Assembly (NCBI GenBank): GCA_023459055.1
Contig: JAEWVR010000018.1
Location: 233,405-297,404 of the forward strand
Length of the DNA: 64,000 nt
Origin: Fibrobacterota bacterium
GTDB taxonomy: Bacteria > Fibrobacterota > Chitinivibrionia > Chitinivibrionales > Chitinispirillaceae
Direction of reading: 5' to 3'
The position numbers were made by a program, and so were the translations under genes. Below, piece by piece: positions 28,208-36,968 of this stretch (the first letter of the stretch is position 1; the number at the start of each line of letters is the position of its first letter). The notes beneath the pieces are model-generated. The model had not been told where the DNA came from. It saw only the letters and a list, made by a program, of their open reading frames with translations, and did not search any database.

Positions 28208-29439
28208 ATACCACTTTCACTAACCGGTAAACCGGTATTTTCAATATTCCGGAGCATAATGTTCTGATGACTGCTCATTAAAATATACTTTATTCTTTCA
28301 ACTATTGGTTTTACAGTTTTCTCCGGAAAATAATTGGTTATAATATAATTTCTTGCGTTCATTCCGATTTGGTGCGCCAGGTCTGGTCTGTCAATTAATC
28401 CTGTTACACAGTTGGCAAATGTAATGGGACTTGTATCCTCAACCAACATACCGGTTCTTCCATTGTCAATTAATTCCGGAATGCCTCCGACAGCGGTCGC
28501 AACAACCGGTTTTCCTAAAGCCATTGCTTCCATTAATGCATTTGGAAAACCTTCAATTGAACGATCCCTGGAGGTCATCATAACAATATCACATGAATTG
28601 TAAAATGCCTGTATATTAGAAATATAACCGAGGAATGTTATTGATGAACGCAGATTCAGCCCGTCTGCTTGCTCCTGATATTTCTCACGCCATCCAAATT
28701 CACCGGCGACAAATACATTAACAATTTTTCCCATTCTTTCAATTTCTTTGACTACATCAGTTAAAAAGTCAAGACCTTTATCCGGTGATGGTCGTACGGC
28801 CATCCCCAGTATGGCATCATATTTCCTGTCCCGGTTATTTTGAATAAAATCCATTTTTTCTGATGTAATCATTGATAGTCGCTGATCCATTCCATTGTAA
28901 ATTACATCAACAGGTATTTGTACCAGATCCTTCACAGAATTCTCTACGGACCTGCAATTTGCTATTGCTGCATCAGGTTTTATCAGTCGTGCAAGTACAT
29001 TCAAACCTGTCCGTGCAACACATCCATGTACTCTGCTTCCAAAACGCCATATACATGGGATCGATAACAGTTTGGAAACAGGAGCTGCGATGATCCATCC
29101 TGTTGCCCGACTTGCAAATACCAGATTGATCTTTTCCTTTTTAATTAATGTATATATATATAATGATGCTCTCCTCCAGCAGACCAGGAACTTTACAGCA
29201 TGAAATATTACTGTAAAAATATTAAAGGGACGTCCATATTCAAAAGGGAAATATGGATAATACTCAACATTACAATCTGCTTTTCTTGCAGCCTTGTAAA
29301 CTTTATCTCCAGGCCCTGTTACAGCGACGACATCAATACCATACGCAGGCATCTCTTTTATATGAAGAAGCGCCTGACGTTCTGCTCCGCCAAAACCTTC
29401 CGCAGGAATAATATACAAAATTTTAATTTTCTGATTCAT
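28204..29439 (-). CDS. Family 4 (GT-B) glycosyltransferase
   Basis: Cytoplasmic retaining glycosyltransferase. N-terminal domain begins YIIPAEGFGGAERQALLHI (residues about 10-28) with the Gly-Gly-Ala-Glu acceptor loop. The C-terminal domain has MAVRPSPDKGLDFL and the EX7E donor motif EGFPNALMEAMALGKPVV, then VGGIPELI. Given the inositol synthase and lipid-transport genes around it, a lipid-linked inositol or glycerol acceptor is a fair inference; donor sugar is unknown. Length 411 is normal. Confidence 0.88.
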   Translation of the reverse strand: MNQKIKILYIIPAEGFGGAERQALLHIKEMPAYGIDVVAVTGPGDKVYKAARKADCNVEYYPYFPFEYGRPFNIFTVIFHAVKFLVCWRRASLYIYTLIKKEKINLVFASRATGWIIAAPVSKLLSIPCIWRFGSRVHGCVARTGLNVLARLIKPDAAIANCRSVENSVKDLVQIPVDVIYNGMDQRLSMITSEKMDFIQNNRDRKYDAILGMAVRPSPDKGLDFLTDVVKEIERMGKIVNVFVAGEFGWREKYQEQADGLNLRSSITFLGYISNIQAFYNSCDIVMMTSRDRSIEGFPNALMEAMALGKPVVATAVGGIPELIDNGRTGMLVEDTSPITFANCVTGLIDRPDLAHQIGMNARNYIITNYFPEKTVKPIVERIKYILMSSHQNIMLRNIENTGLPVSESGI

Positions 29440-29466
29440 TATGCACTATTCCTTTCCAGGAACCTT

Positions 29467-30504
29467 TTATGGTAATTCTATTACAGTAGACATCTTCTTA
29501 TTTTGAACAGGAACGTTAATCCGTCTTTTTTTGTAAAAAAACAATACAAGCCCGGTAAAACAAACAAGTATCTGACGTGCCCGTCGGATCAATGCGACAG
29601 AAATACCAGCTGATGTCATTAATCCCATTTGACTGAATGCAAATGCCAGAGAACATTCAAATGCACCGGCACGTGCCGGGACAGCTATAAACAAGACATT
29701 AAATAATGTTCCAACAGCATTACAATACAATAATTGTTGTATTCCAAGATCAATACCAATAAATTTTGCAACGACGTAAATCTCCATCATCATTATTACA
29801 TGTTCAATGAAATGATATACAAATGATTTCCGTGTGGCCCGTTCTAACGTATTGTCATTCAAAAGCTCATTTAGATTTTTTTTGTAATGTCCTGATTTTA
29901 TAAAAATTGTGCAATTTTTAAGAATTATTTTCCAAAATAAGATGATACCAGTCAAAAGTACCAATATAGATCCAAACAGGATAACCATTCCCATATTTAA
30001 TTCAGCAAGAGAAAATGCAACCAATACTCCTGCAATTGCGATTACAAAATCGGCGACAACATCTATTGTTTTGTCAACGACAACAATCATGGTGCTGTTT
30101 CTTAAACTACTATTCTCGCGTGTTTTAAATGAACGCAATGCTTCTCCACCAATTCCAGATACAGGTAATACCTGATTTATTGCCTGACTTTGTACACGTA
30201 ACAGGAAAAGGTTCCAGAAAGATGCTTTATTACAATCATTCTGCCTATTTAAAAGAGCCTGCCATCCTTTAGTAGCAAATGTATTCCATACAAAAAACAG
30301 AATTGGTAAAAGTAAAAATCCCCAACCTATTGAGATTGACAATTTAAGGGCACTGATAACTTCTTTCCGAAATTGCCATATTACCAGGCATAGTACCGCA
30401 AGAAAAAAAATATTTAAAGCGTTTCTGACATAACTATACTTTCGTAAAAAATCCGGAACAATCATAACTTTACTTTTAATACCATTTGCAGATGTTGTTA
30501 TCAT
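29467..30504 (-). CDS. Lysylphosphatidylglycerol-synthase-like transmembrane protein (UPF0104)
   Basis: Integral membrane protein with eight or so predicted segments and no catalytic C-terminal domain. Recognisable: LLRVQSQAINQVLPVSGIGGEALRSFK (about 100-128 region), then LFNVLFIAVPARAGAFECSLA and a terminal KR-rich tail. The family resembles the flippase half of MprF, so lipid flipping is plausible. The ATG overlaps the RND gene stop by 4 bp. Confidence 0.85.
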   Translation of the reverse strand: MITTSANGIKSKVMIVPDFLRKYSYVRNALNIFFLAVLCLVIWQFRKEVISALKLSISIGWGFLLLPILFFVWNTFATKGWQALLNRQNDCNKASFWNLFLLRVQSQAINQVLPVSGIGGEALRSFKTRENSSLRNSTMIVVVDKTIDVVADFVIAIAGVLVAFSLAELNMGMVILFGSILVLLTGIILFWKIILKNCTIFIKSGHYKKNLNELLNDNTLERATRKSFVYHFIEHVIMMMEIYVVAKFIGIDLGIQQLLYCNAVGTLFNVLFIAVPARAGAFECSLAFAFSQMGLMTSAGISVALIRRARQILVCFTGLVLFFYKKRRINVPVQNKKMSTVIELP

Positions 30505-32906
30505 ACGGTCCTGCGTTTTCGTTCAATTGATATTATTACAGGAAGAATTGTCAGGGATGCGACAAGACATGTTGACATTCCAATAATTGCCAGTTCACCA
30601 ATCGATCGTAACCCCGGATGATTCGCCGTGATAATTCCTCCAAAACCAACCAGGTTTATTAATGTACAAAGGAAATTCGGCCCACCGGTTTCAATGAGCA
30701 ATTTACTTATCGGAGAATTTGAATCACTATGAAATCTGTGATAAATGTGCACTGCGGCATCAACACCAAGTCCAAGTATACTTGGTAAAATCACCATGTT
30801 GAAGATATTCAGTTTCAACGAAAATATTCCCATTATGCCAAGCATCCATATAATTCCAATACATAGGGGTGAAAGAATTGTCAGCATTGATCTGACCTTA
30901 CCAAAATCGCTGAAGACAATTCCGGCAATAATAACAAATGCAGCAATTATCGCTATTATTGAATCTCTCTTGAGCAAGTTAATTAGTTCAACATACACAA
31001 GAGGTTCGCTTACTGAATAAAATGTCTTGTTATCAACATTCAATGTTCCAACAGCATTAGCAAACGCTTCTGCATTATGAAGATCAAGTAGTGAGTTTCG
31101 CTGATAGATATACATCAACTGCCCGTCAATGGTCCTGTTTCCATAAAACAATTTTAAAATATCTTCAGGAATGTCTTTTTCCGTAACCGGCTCAGTTACA
31201 AGCAAATACTTCATTTTTTCAATAGCACTTTTTTGTTCTGCGGACATACTGTTTTTGTTACGTTCGAGCAATGCCTTTATATCCTTAATAACCGCAATTT
31301 TTTCATTCTGATTTGCAGGTATAATATCATTGATTGACTTTACATCTTCCACTATTGAAGTATCATCGAGTAAGCCCTTACTTTTTATCAGTTCCTTTAT
31401 TTTTAATGCTTCCTGTGCATTCTTTACAACGACAACAGCCGGATCTCTTGCGGTTGTAAATACATTCCGCATTTTTTTGTTAAATTCACGTGTTGTACTG
31501 ATTTGTGAGCGAAGATTTCGAAAATCATACTCAAATTTAACATTCTTTAACATCATAATACTTACTATTGTAAAAAGTACAATACCTATTGTTACCAGGG
31601 CAATACTGTCCTTAGACCTACTGTCGTTATTGGTATTGACTATTGTAATAGTATTGTTTTTTATTCCAAAACCATGTGTAAGATCATTTGCAACAGTCAG
31701 AAGTGCAGGTGTAAGAATCATATATGCCATATAAGCAAGTAATATTCCTGTTCCAGCAATAAATCCGAAGTCTCTAAACCCGAGAAAATCACTAAATGTC
31801 AACATGTAAAATGAAACAATCACCGTTAATCCTGATGTAAGGGATGCTCTGCCGCTGGTTCGAATAGCTGTTTTAAGAGCATTAAAATGATTTGTACCTT
31901 CTCTTCTTGTTAACATATAACGATTTATTAAATGTATCCCGAAATCGATACCCAATCCAAAGAGTATTATAATCAGAAACGCTGAAATCAGGTTCAAATT
32001 ACCTATTGACAATACAGTTAATGCGAAAGTCCATGATTCACTCATGATAAGAGGAATCAATACGCAAATGATAAGAGAAATTCTCTTAAAGTAGATTAGC
32101 AATAATATCAGAATTATTGAGACACCCAGCATAGTACCGTTTGACAGGTCACTAAGTATGGTGTTATACTCATTTAGACGATTTTTGTATGTGCCACCAA
32201 TATTAATCGTTACGGAATTATCTCCAAGATCGTTATTAAATTCTTCTACAACACTTTGTAATTCATTGTATATTTTTTTTGCGAATGAGATATTACTTGT
32301 AATTCCTTCAGGGTGAATTACAATAAGCAGCATTCTTCCATCCGGACTGATATTTACCCGCTTATAGCTTGATCTTTTCTCATACTTTTTTTCAACATCT
32401 TTGAAATCAAGCGATTCCTGCGGTTCATCAAGCAGATCAACAAATAATGGATTGGCCTTTTTAATCTTTCCTGAAATCCCGCGTTCAACTCTGTTTCTGA
32501 TTTCCTTTAGATCATCAACACTGATATACAGTAATCTTTTCTTTACTAACAGCGAATCATTGATTGAATAGGATGCATCTGCAATCCATTCAAGTTTTTT
32601 TATTTCACTTAACAATTTATCTGCAACATGCAGTGATTGTTCCCTGCTCCCGGATTCAATCATTACAATAAGATCCCCAATACCTCCAAGTTTTTTCTCA
32701 AGATTATTTATTCTTTCAACTGCCGGTGTATTTTTTTTCAGTAACGCCATTATACTACTGTCAACACTTATTTTCTTAACAATAACAGCAGACCCTGATG
32801 TTAAAATGATTGCCAGTAGAAGTACAATGTAACGGTACCGGATTAGCCAGGTTAAATAAGCCGACACATTTGCATCAGAAAACAATCGATCGATTATTTT
32901 TTTCAC
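30501..32906 (-). CDS. RND/MMPL-family lipid exporter
   Basis: Twelve-helix RND-superfamily protein of the MMPL/HpnN type. Two halves repeat: a periplasmic loop (about 50-255), a helix bundle with FGLGIDFGIHLINRY, a second loop, and a second bundle with LGLGVDAAVHIYHRF. Such proteins move hydrophobic molecules such as hopanoids, mycolate lipids and carotenoids. I set the GTG at 32906: this gives the same 4-bp overlap (GTGA) with the upstream stop that several genes of this operon show. A GTG nine bases earlier is the alternative. Confidence 0.87.
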   Translation of the reverse strand: MKKIIDRLFSDANVSAYLTWLIRYRYIVLLLAIILTSGSAVIVKKISVDSSIMALLKKNTPAVERINNLEKKLGGIGDLIVMIESGSREQSLHVADKLLSEIKKLEWIADASYSINDSLLVKKRLLYISVDDLKEIRNRVERGISGKIKKANPLFVDLLDEPQESLDFKDVEKKYEKRSSYKRVNISPDGRMLLIVIHPEGITSNISFAKKIYNELQSVVEEFNNDLGDNSVTINIGGTYKNRLNEYNTILSDLSNGTMLGVSIILILLLIYFKRISLIICVLIPLIMSESWTFALTVLSIGNLNLISAFLIIILFGLGIDFGIHLINRYMLTRREGTNHFNALKTAIRTSGRASLTSGLTVIVSFYMLTFSDFLGFRDFGFIAGTGILLAYMAYMILTPALLTVANDLTHGFGIKNNTITIVNTNNDSRSKDSIALVTIGIVLFTIVSIMMLKNVKFEYDFRNLRSQISTTREFNKKMRNVFTTARDPAVVVVKNAQEALKIKELIKSKGLLDDTSIVEDVKSINDIIPANQNEKIAVIKDIKALLERNKNSMSAEQKSAIEKMKYLLVTEPVTEKDIPEDILKLFYGNRTIDGQLMYIYQRNSLLDLHNAEAFANAVGTLNVDNKTFYSVSEPLVYVELINLLKRDSIIAIIAAFVIIAGIVFSDFGKVRSMLTILSPLCIGIIWMLGIMGIFSLKLNIFNMVILPSILGLGVDAAVHIYHRFHSDSNSPISKLLIETGGPNFLCTLINLVGFGGIITANHPGLRSIGELAIIGMSTCLVASLTILPVIISIERKRRTV

Positions 32907-33958
32907 GCAGTACACTCTTTCGCTTCACAAATAGAATTTTCTGTTTTAATCCGTGAAAACAGCTCAGATTCCATGATATAGTCAAGCCTGCAGAACGGGA
33001 GCGAATTCAAGAGCATACATGAAACACCACAATTTTTCTCGCAACCCTTTAACAGGCTATGATTTTCTTTAAGCATTGTATTATTTACATCAAACAACTG
33101 TATATCAGATTCCTTATGGCTACATTTTTTAAAATAGCCATTAGTATCAACATAAAATGCCTTACACCCGCCTTCGCAAACCCAATGAACTTTTTTTCCA
33201 TTCATTGTGTCAACATAGTAATTAATGAGAAATTGAGGCATATTCACTGGTGATCCAGCTTTTTTTTGTAATGTCAACCAATTAAGAAATGTAACAATTG
33301 AACTGTTTGAGGAATCTACAATAAGTCTTCCTCTGTCATGTGCAGGTGAAAAAGCTGCAGGAATTCCCATTTCGAAAAGTACTTTCGCAAGATCATATGC
33401 CTCATCAATGGTTTCCTTTACAATAACTGAATTTACATGAACCCATATCTTCATTTCTGAAAGAAGATTCAGCTGGGGTTTCAAATGTGAAACCGATTTT
33501 TTCGTTATACTATTCGGTTCAATGCTGTCTATTGACATTTGCATTCTTTTTATACCGAGTTCTATAAGTTTTTCAGTTTTTTCTCTTGTTAATAAAAAGC
33601 CATTGGTAGTCAGCCCTGTATTAATTCCTTTTCTTTTAACATAAGCAAGCAACTCAAAGAGATCTGGATGCATTAATGGCTCTCCGCCAATAAATTCAAT
33701 ATGTTTTATTCCCAAGCCACAACAATGATCAATCCATTTGTAAATTGTTTCAACAGGTACATGACAACCATCATTTTTATGTTCTGAACAATAACCACAG
33801 TTCAGATTGCATCGTTCAGTAATTTTCAACTGTGCCCAAATAGGTTTTGCATCAAACACTCGCTTTGTAATACCCGTAGTGAAAATTGCACCTATCCATT
33901 TTCCAAACTGTGTCACTTGGCCGAATCGACCGGATGCGTTGAAAATTCCATTTGCCAT
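32903..33958 (-). CDS. Radical SAM enzyme with SPASM-like C-terminal cysteines
   Basis: Iron-sulfur radical enzyme. The CxxxCxxC motif is C50, C54, C57 (ITERCNLNCGYCSEH). The SAM-binding GGEP follows in FIGGEPLMHPDLF, and TTNGFLLT and MSIDSIE fit the barrel. The C-terminus carries many Cys (GGCKAFYVDTNGYFKKCSH, then EKNCGVSCMLL), as in SPASM/Twitch auxiliary-cluster proteins. It is not HpnH, whose motif surroundings differ. Substrate unknown; context suggests modification of a lipid or its head group. AAGAAGG lies before the ATG. Confidence 0.87.
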   Translation of the reverse strand: MANGIFNASGRFGQVTQFGKWIGAIFTTGITKRVFDAKPIWAQLKITERCNLNCGYCSEHKNDGCHVPVETIYKWIDHCCGLGIKHIEFIGGEPLMHPDLFELLAYVKRKGINTGLTTNGFLLTREKTEKLIELGIKRMQMSIDSIEPNSITKKSVSHLKPQLNLLSEMKIWVHVNSVIVKETIDEAYDLAKVLFEMGIPAAFSPAHDRGRLIVDSSNSSIVTFLNWLTLQKKAGSPVNMPQFLINYYVDTMNGKKVHWVCEGGCKAFYVDTNGYFKKCSHKESDIQLFDVNNTMLKENHSLLKGCEKNCGVSCMLLNSLPFCRLDYIMESELFSRIKTENSICEAKECTA

Positions 33959-34011
33959 ATATACCTTCTTACTCTGAGTATCGCACTATTTCTTATTACA
34001 AAGTTATATTT

Positions 34012-34041
34012 AGTCCTGATTTGATTGAACAAATCAGGACT
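34012..34041. terminator. Twelve-bp hairpin between inositol synthase and radical SAM genes
   Basis: Perfect inverted repeat AGTCCTGATTTG/CAAATCAGGACT with a 6-nt loop, 14 bp past the inositol-synthase stop. The minus-strand tail is AT-rich, not a T run, so it may only partly end transcription or may protect the upstream mRNA. Confidence 0.5.
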
Positions 34042-34054
34042 TTCATGTTAATTA

Positions 34055-35158
34055 TCAATTATCAATTTCTCTTTTTATAAATTTTTCAACTCTGCTAAAT
34101 GCTTCATCATCAGAATACTGGACAGGTGGATGTTTACAAAAGTATGATGATGGAGAATAGAGAATACCACCGATTTTATTGTCAAGTGCAATTTTACAAC
34201 ACCGTATCGCATCAATAGCAACACCTGCACTATTTGGTGAATCCTCAACCGATAGACGCAACTCAATATTCATTGGAACATCACCAAACATTTTCCCTTC
34301 CATCCTTAAAAAACAGATTTTCTGATCATCCTGCCAGGGAACATAATCACTTGGACCCACATGAATATTTCTTTCGTCAAGTCTTTTAGCGGCAACCGAT
34401 TGAACTGCTTCCGTTTTGGATATTTTTTTGGATGCGAGTCTTTTTCTGTTAAGCATGTTTAAAAAGTCAGTATTACCACCGGTATTCAACTGATATGTAC
34501 GCTCCAGTTTTACGCCACGTTTTCTGAAAAGATCAGTTAGTGTTCTATGTGTAATTGTTGCACCAAGCTGTGCTTTAATATCATCTCCGATTAAGGGTAA
34601 ACCCCTCTCCTTGAATCGCTGAGCCCACTCCGGATTACTTGCAATAAACACGGGCATATTATTTACAAATGCTATACCGGCATTTAAGGCACACTCAGCG
34701 TAAAATTTTGTCGCATTTTCTGAACCGACAGGAAGGTAATTCAGGAGTATTTCCGTTCCTGAGTTTTTTAATGTTGTAACGACATCGTCCATTGATGCTT
34801 CTGGTAATTTTGCAATGACAAAAGTATAGTCATCTCCATAGGACGACATATGCTCTGATACGCCATCAAGTACTTTCCCCATTTGTACAGTAACTCCCGT
34901 ATCAGGCATTATCGGCTGAAAGACAGTCGTACAGTTAGGGCGGCTGAATATTGCCTTATGCACATCAAGACCAACCTTACGAACATCAATATCAAATGCA
35001 GAGGCCACTTCGATATCTGATGGTTTATATCCATTAATCTCCCAATGCATAAGCCCTATTGCATCAGATTCATTGCGGTAACGATAATATTCAATACCCT
35101 GAAGCAATGAGCTGGCACAATTTCCTACACCGACAATTCCAATTCTGATCTTTTTCAT
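34055..35158 (-). CDS. ino1: Myo-inositol-1-phosphate synthase
   Basis: Converts glucose 6-phosphate to inositol phosphate through an NAD-dependent oxidation, aldol closure and reduction. NAD-binding GVGNCASSLLQG (residues 10-21), the active-site stretches QLNTGGNTDFLNML and KISKTEAVQS, and SPNSAGVAIDAIRCCKIA are visible. The length (367) and sequence fit the archaeal/mycobacterial class used for inositol lipids. It lies downstream of a TetR-type operator and a small secreted ORF, and upstream of the lipid-transport genes. No PI synthase (CDP-alcohol phosphatidyltransferase) is in the window. Confidence 0.93.
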   Translation of the reverse strand: MKKIRIGIVGVGNCASSLLQGIEYYRYRNESDAIGLMHWEINGYKPSDIEVASAFDIDVRKVGLDVHKAIFSRPNCTTVFQPIMPDTGVTVQMGKVLDGVSEHMSSYGDDYTFVIAKLPEASMDDVVTTLKNSGTEILLNYLPVGSENATKFYAECALNAGIAFVNNMPVFIASNPEWAQRFKERGLPLIGDDIKAQLGATITHRTLTDLFRKRGVKLERTYQLNTGGNTDFLNMLNRKRLASKKISKTEAVQSVAAKRLDERNIHVGPSDYVPWQDDQKICFLRMEGKMFGDVPMNIELRLSVEDSPNSAGVAIDAIRCCKIALDNKIGGILYSPSSYFCKHPPVQYSDDEAFSRVEKFIKREIDN

Positions 35159-35276
35159 AATTACATCCCGTCATATTTAATTTTTATAAAATTGACAAAA
35201 CAATTATCAATACCTGAATTGTTACTGCATTTTGCATATACCAACTCAGGATAGCTTCAGCTTTCAAAAATAGAGT

Positions 35277-35372
35277 TTATAATTCTTTTGTGTTTAATCC
35301 CGTCTGGCCAACCGCAAATTGAGCCATTGAAAAAACAAGTATCAGTGTAGTAACAGTAAATTTCCCCCACAT
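35277..35372 (-). CDS. Small secreted peptide ORF, 31 residues
   Basis: Reads from an ATG with AAAGG 6 nt and GGAG 12 nt upstream. The first 23 residues are a textbook signal peptide (MWGKFTVTTLILVFSMAQFA, then VGQ), followed by only TGLNTKEL. It lies between the putative TetR operator (35389-35416) and the inositol synthase. It might be a true small protein, a leader peptide, or the start of a truncated gene. No homologue is known to me. Confidence 0.4.
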   Translation of the reverse strand: MWGKFTVTTLILVFSMAQFAVGQTGLNTKEL

Positions 35373-35388
35373 GTTAATGCCTTTCTCC

Positions 35389-35416
35389 AAAACATACCTT
35401 CCGTTCGGTATGTTTT
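35389..35416. promoter_or_regulatory. Putative TetR operator, operon site
   Basis: Perfect inverted repeat AAAACATACC-N8-GGTATGTTTT between tetR and the inositol-synthase operon. Its core ATACCTTCCGTTCGGTAT matches 16 of 18 bases of the site before tetR at 36054-36077. Confidence 0.7.
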
Positions 35417-35446
35417 TTAAGCAAAATTATACGCTTTTCATTTTTC

Positions 35447-36040
35447 TTAAATTTTTAACAAACCATACAATCCATTTAATTGCTTTTTAATAATTTCAAG
35501 ATGGTTTAAGGATTTTGCATGAATCAACCGAAGTGCAAGATTTGAAACAATTGAGATAAATGTGAAAGCAGTCGTTTCTACATCAATATCATTTCGAATT
35601 AACTTTTGTTCAATCGAACTCTGAATCGACTCTTTCCAGACTTCAATTTCATCCAACATTATAGAATCCCCGATTTTCTTAAAATCAGGATAATACTTAT
35701 AGGACATAAAAAGCAGTTGAACGTAATTCAATGGTACTGATTCATATTTAGCAAGTTGACGAACAATAGAATTTTCCTCCCTGCGTACAATCTCACTGAG
35801 TTTGAATTCAATAAGTTTATCCAGTGTAAGATTACCAGGCTCATCTTTTTTATGAGGTTGTAATACATATTTCTGGATTACAGCCTTAAAGAGCTCCTCT
35901 TTGCTGCTGAAATAATGATACACAGCACCCTTAGTTAATTTTGTAGCCCTGCAAAGCTCAGTAAATGTTACTGACTCATAATTATTGTTCAGAAATAATG
36001 CAAAAGCAGCATCAAGAATCAAGTCTTTTGTATCGTTCAC
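35447..36040 (-). CDS. TetR-family transcriptional repressor
   Basis: N-terminal helix-turn-helix: ILDAAFALFLNNNYESVTF, then KLTKGAVYHYFSSKEELFKAV (residues about 34-54). The rest is an all-helical ligand domain without recognisable specificity. The start is GTG with GGAGGG 5 nt upstream. A palindrome lies 14 bp upstream of the start and a near-identical one downstream, before the inositol synthase. I infer autoregulation plus control of the lipid operon by a hydrophobic ligand. Confidence 0.9.
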   Translation of the reverse strand: MNDTKDLILDAAFALFLNNNYESVTFTELCRATKLTKGAVYHYFSSKEELFKAVIQKYVLQPHKKDEPGNLTLDKLIEFKLSEIVRREENSIVRQLAKYESVPLNYVQLLFMSYKYYPDFKKIGDSIMLDEIEVWKESIQSSIEQKLIRNDIDVETTAFTFISIVSNLALRLIHAKSLNHLEIIKKQLNGLYGLLKI

Positions 36041-36053
36041 AACACCCTCCAGC

Positions 36054-36077
36054 TAAATACCTACCGGTCGGTATTTA
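36054..36077. promoter_or_regulatory. Putative TetR operator, autoregulatory site
   Basis: Perfect inverted repeat TAAATACC-N8-GGTATTTA directly upstream of the tetR start; central ACCGGTCGGT pattern is common among TetR-family sites. Partner of 35389-35416. Confidence 0.72.
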
Positions 36078-36179
36078 ATATACCAGATTTTTTTATATAA
36101 GTCCATTACTTTTTTGGGGTAATTCTGTAAGTAATTATAAAAAGTGCAATTGCACAGAGTATTTTTTTGTAAAATAAAA

Positions 36180-36209
36180 AAGACCGGATAAGATTAATTA
36201 CCCGATCTT
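36180..36209 (-). terminator. Terminator of the rplU-rpmA unit
   Basis: On the minus strand AAGATCGG pairs with CCGGTCTT (one G-U), followed by a TTTTTATTTT tail, 27 bp past the rpmA stop. Confidence 0.82.
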
Positions 36210-36235
36210 ATAATTTTAGAAAAGAAACTTCGAAG

Positions 36236-36505
36236 TTATGCAGCTGTTGTTTCTGCTGGAATAATTTCGACTTTCTTTTTATTATCTGTAATCCATGTGA
36301 ACTTTACGAAACCAGTTACCTTTGCGAAGATAGTGTGGTCTCTTCCCAGCCCGACATTGTTTCCTGGACTTACAACAGTGCCACGTTGACGAACAATAAT
36401 GCTTCCAGCACTTACAAGTTCACCACCGAAACGCTTTACACCAAGCATCTTCGGATTACTGTCACGTCCGTTGCGGCTGCTTCCACCGGCTTTTTTATGT
36501 GCCAT
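36236..36505 (-). CDS. rpmA: 50S ribosomal protein L27
   Basis: Recognised by its start AHKKAGGSSRNGRDSNPKML and the core GVKRFGGELVSAGSIIVRQRG, where the flexible N-terminus reaches the peptidyl-transferase centre. The N-terminus begins directly with MAHKK, so no cleavable leader of the Firmicutes type is present. 89 residues. It lies 16 bp after rplU. Confidence 0.98.
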   Translation of the reverse strand: MAHKKAGGSSRNGRDSNPKMLGVKRFGGELVSAGSIIVRQRGTVVSPGNNVGLGRDHTIFAKVTGFVKFTWITDNKKKVEIIPAETTAA

Positions 36506-36521
36506 TTTTAATTACTCCCAA

Positions 36522-36833
36522 TCAAACGTTAATTGATACAATCTCAAGTCTGGTATACTGCTGACGATGACCGTTTTTACGGCGATAGTCCTTACGACGT
36601 TTACGCTTGATGATCATGACTTTTACATCTTTAATATGATCAACAACTTTAGCTTTTACAGATGCCCCGGCTACAACAGGAGTTCCTACTTTAACATTAT
36701 CGCCATCTGCTGCAAGTAATACCTTATCAATAGTAATCTCTGCACCTTGTTCGGCGTCAATAAGTGGAACACGAATCGTTGTTCCAGGGGTAACCTTGAA
36801 CTGAGCTCCGCCTTGTTCAATAATTGAATACAT
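36522..36833 (-). CDS. rplU: 50S ribosomal protein L21
   Basis: Starts MYSIIEQGGAQFKVTPG and ends in the basic KRKRRKDYRRKNGHRQQYT segment typical of L21. 103 residues. The order rng-rplU-rpmA is common in bacteria. A 135-nt leader with a hairpin precedes it. Confidence 0.98.
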   Translation of the reverse strand: MYSIIEQGGAQFKVTPGTTIRVPLIDAEQGAEITIDKVLLAADGDNVKVGTPVVAGASVKAKVVDHIKDVKVMIIKRKRRKDYRRKNGHRQQYTRLEIVSINV

Positions 36834-36875
36834 GATATAAAACTCCTCTACCTGGTCGGTAAGTTGTACCTATGG

Positions 36876-36904
36876 ATGCGGTTACCCAAGATTTTTTTCC
36901 GCAT
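36876..36904 (-). promoter_or_regulatory. Hairpin in the rplU leader
   Basis: Six-bp perfect stem ATGCGG/CCGCAT with a 17-nt loop, 43 nt before rplU. It might be a leader structure for L21 autogenous control; the resemblance is positional only. Confidence 0.3.
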
Positions 36905-36968
36905 ACCTATCCCTGCCAGACCAGAATTTCCCGGCCCAGGGAAAAGATTTCAAAATATACATTTTAAA

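Noticed and set aside
32903..33958. HpnH of hopanoid synthesis
   Set aside because: The sequence around CNLNCGYC and the Cys-rich C-terminus differ from HpnH, and no squalene-hopene cyclase is in the window.
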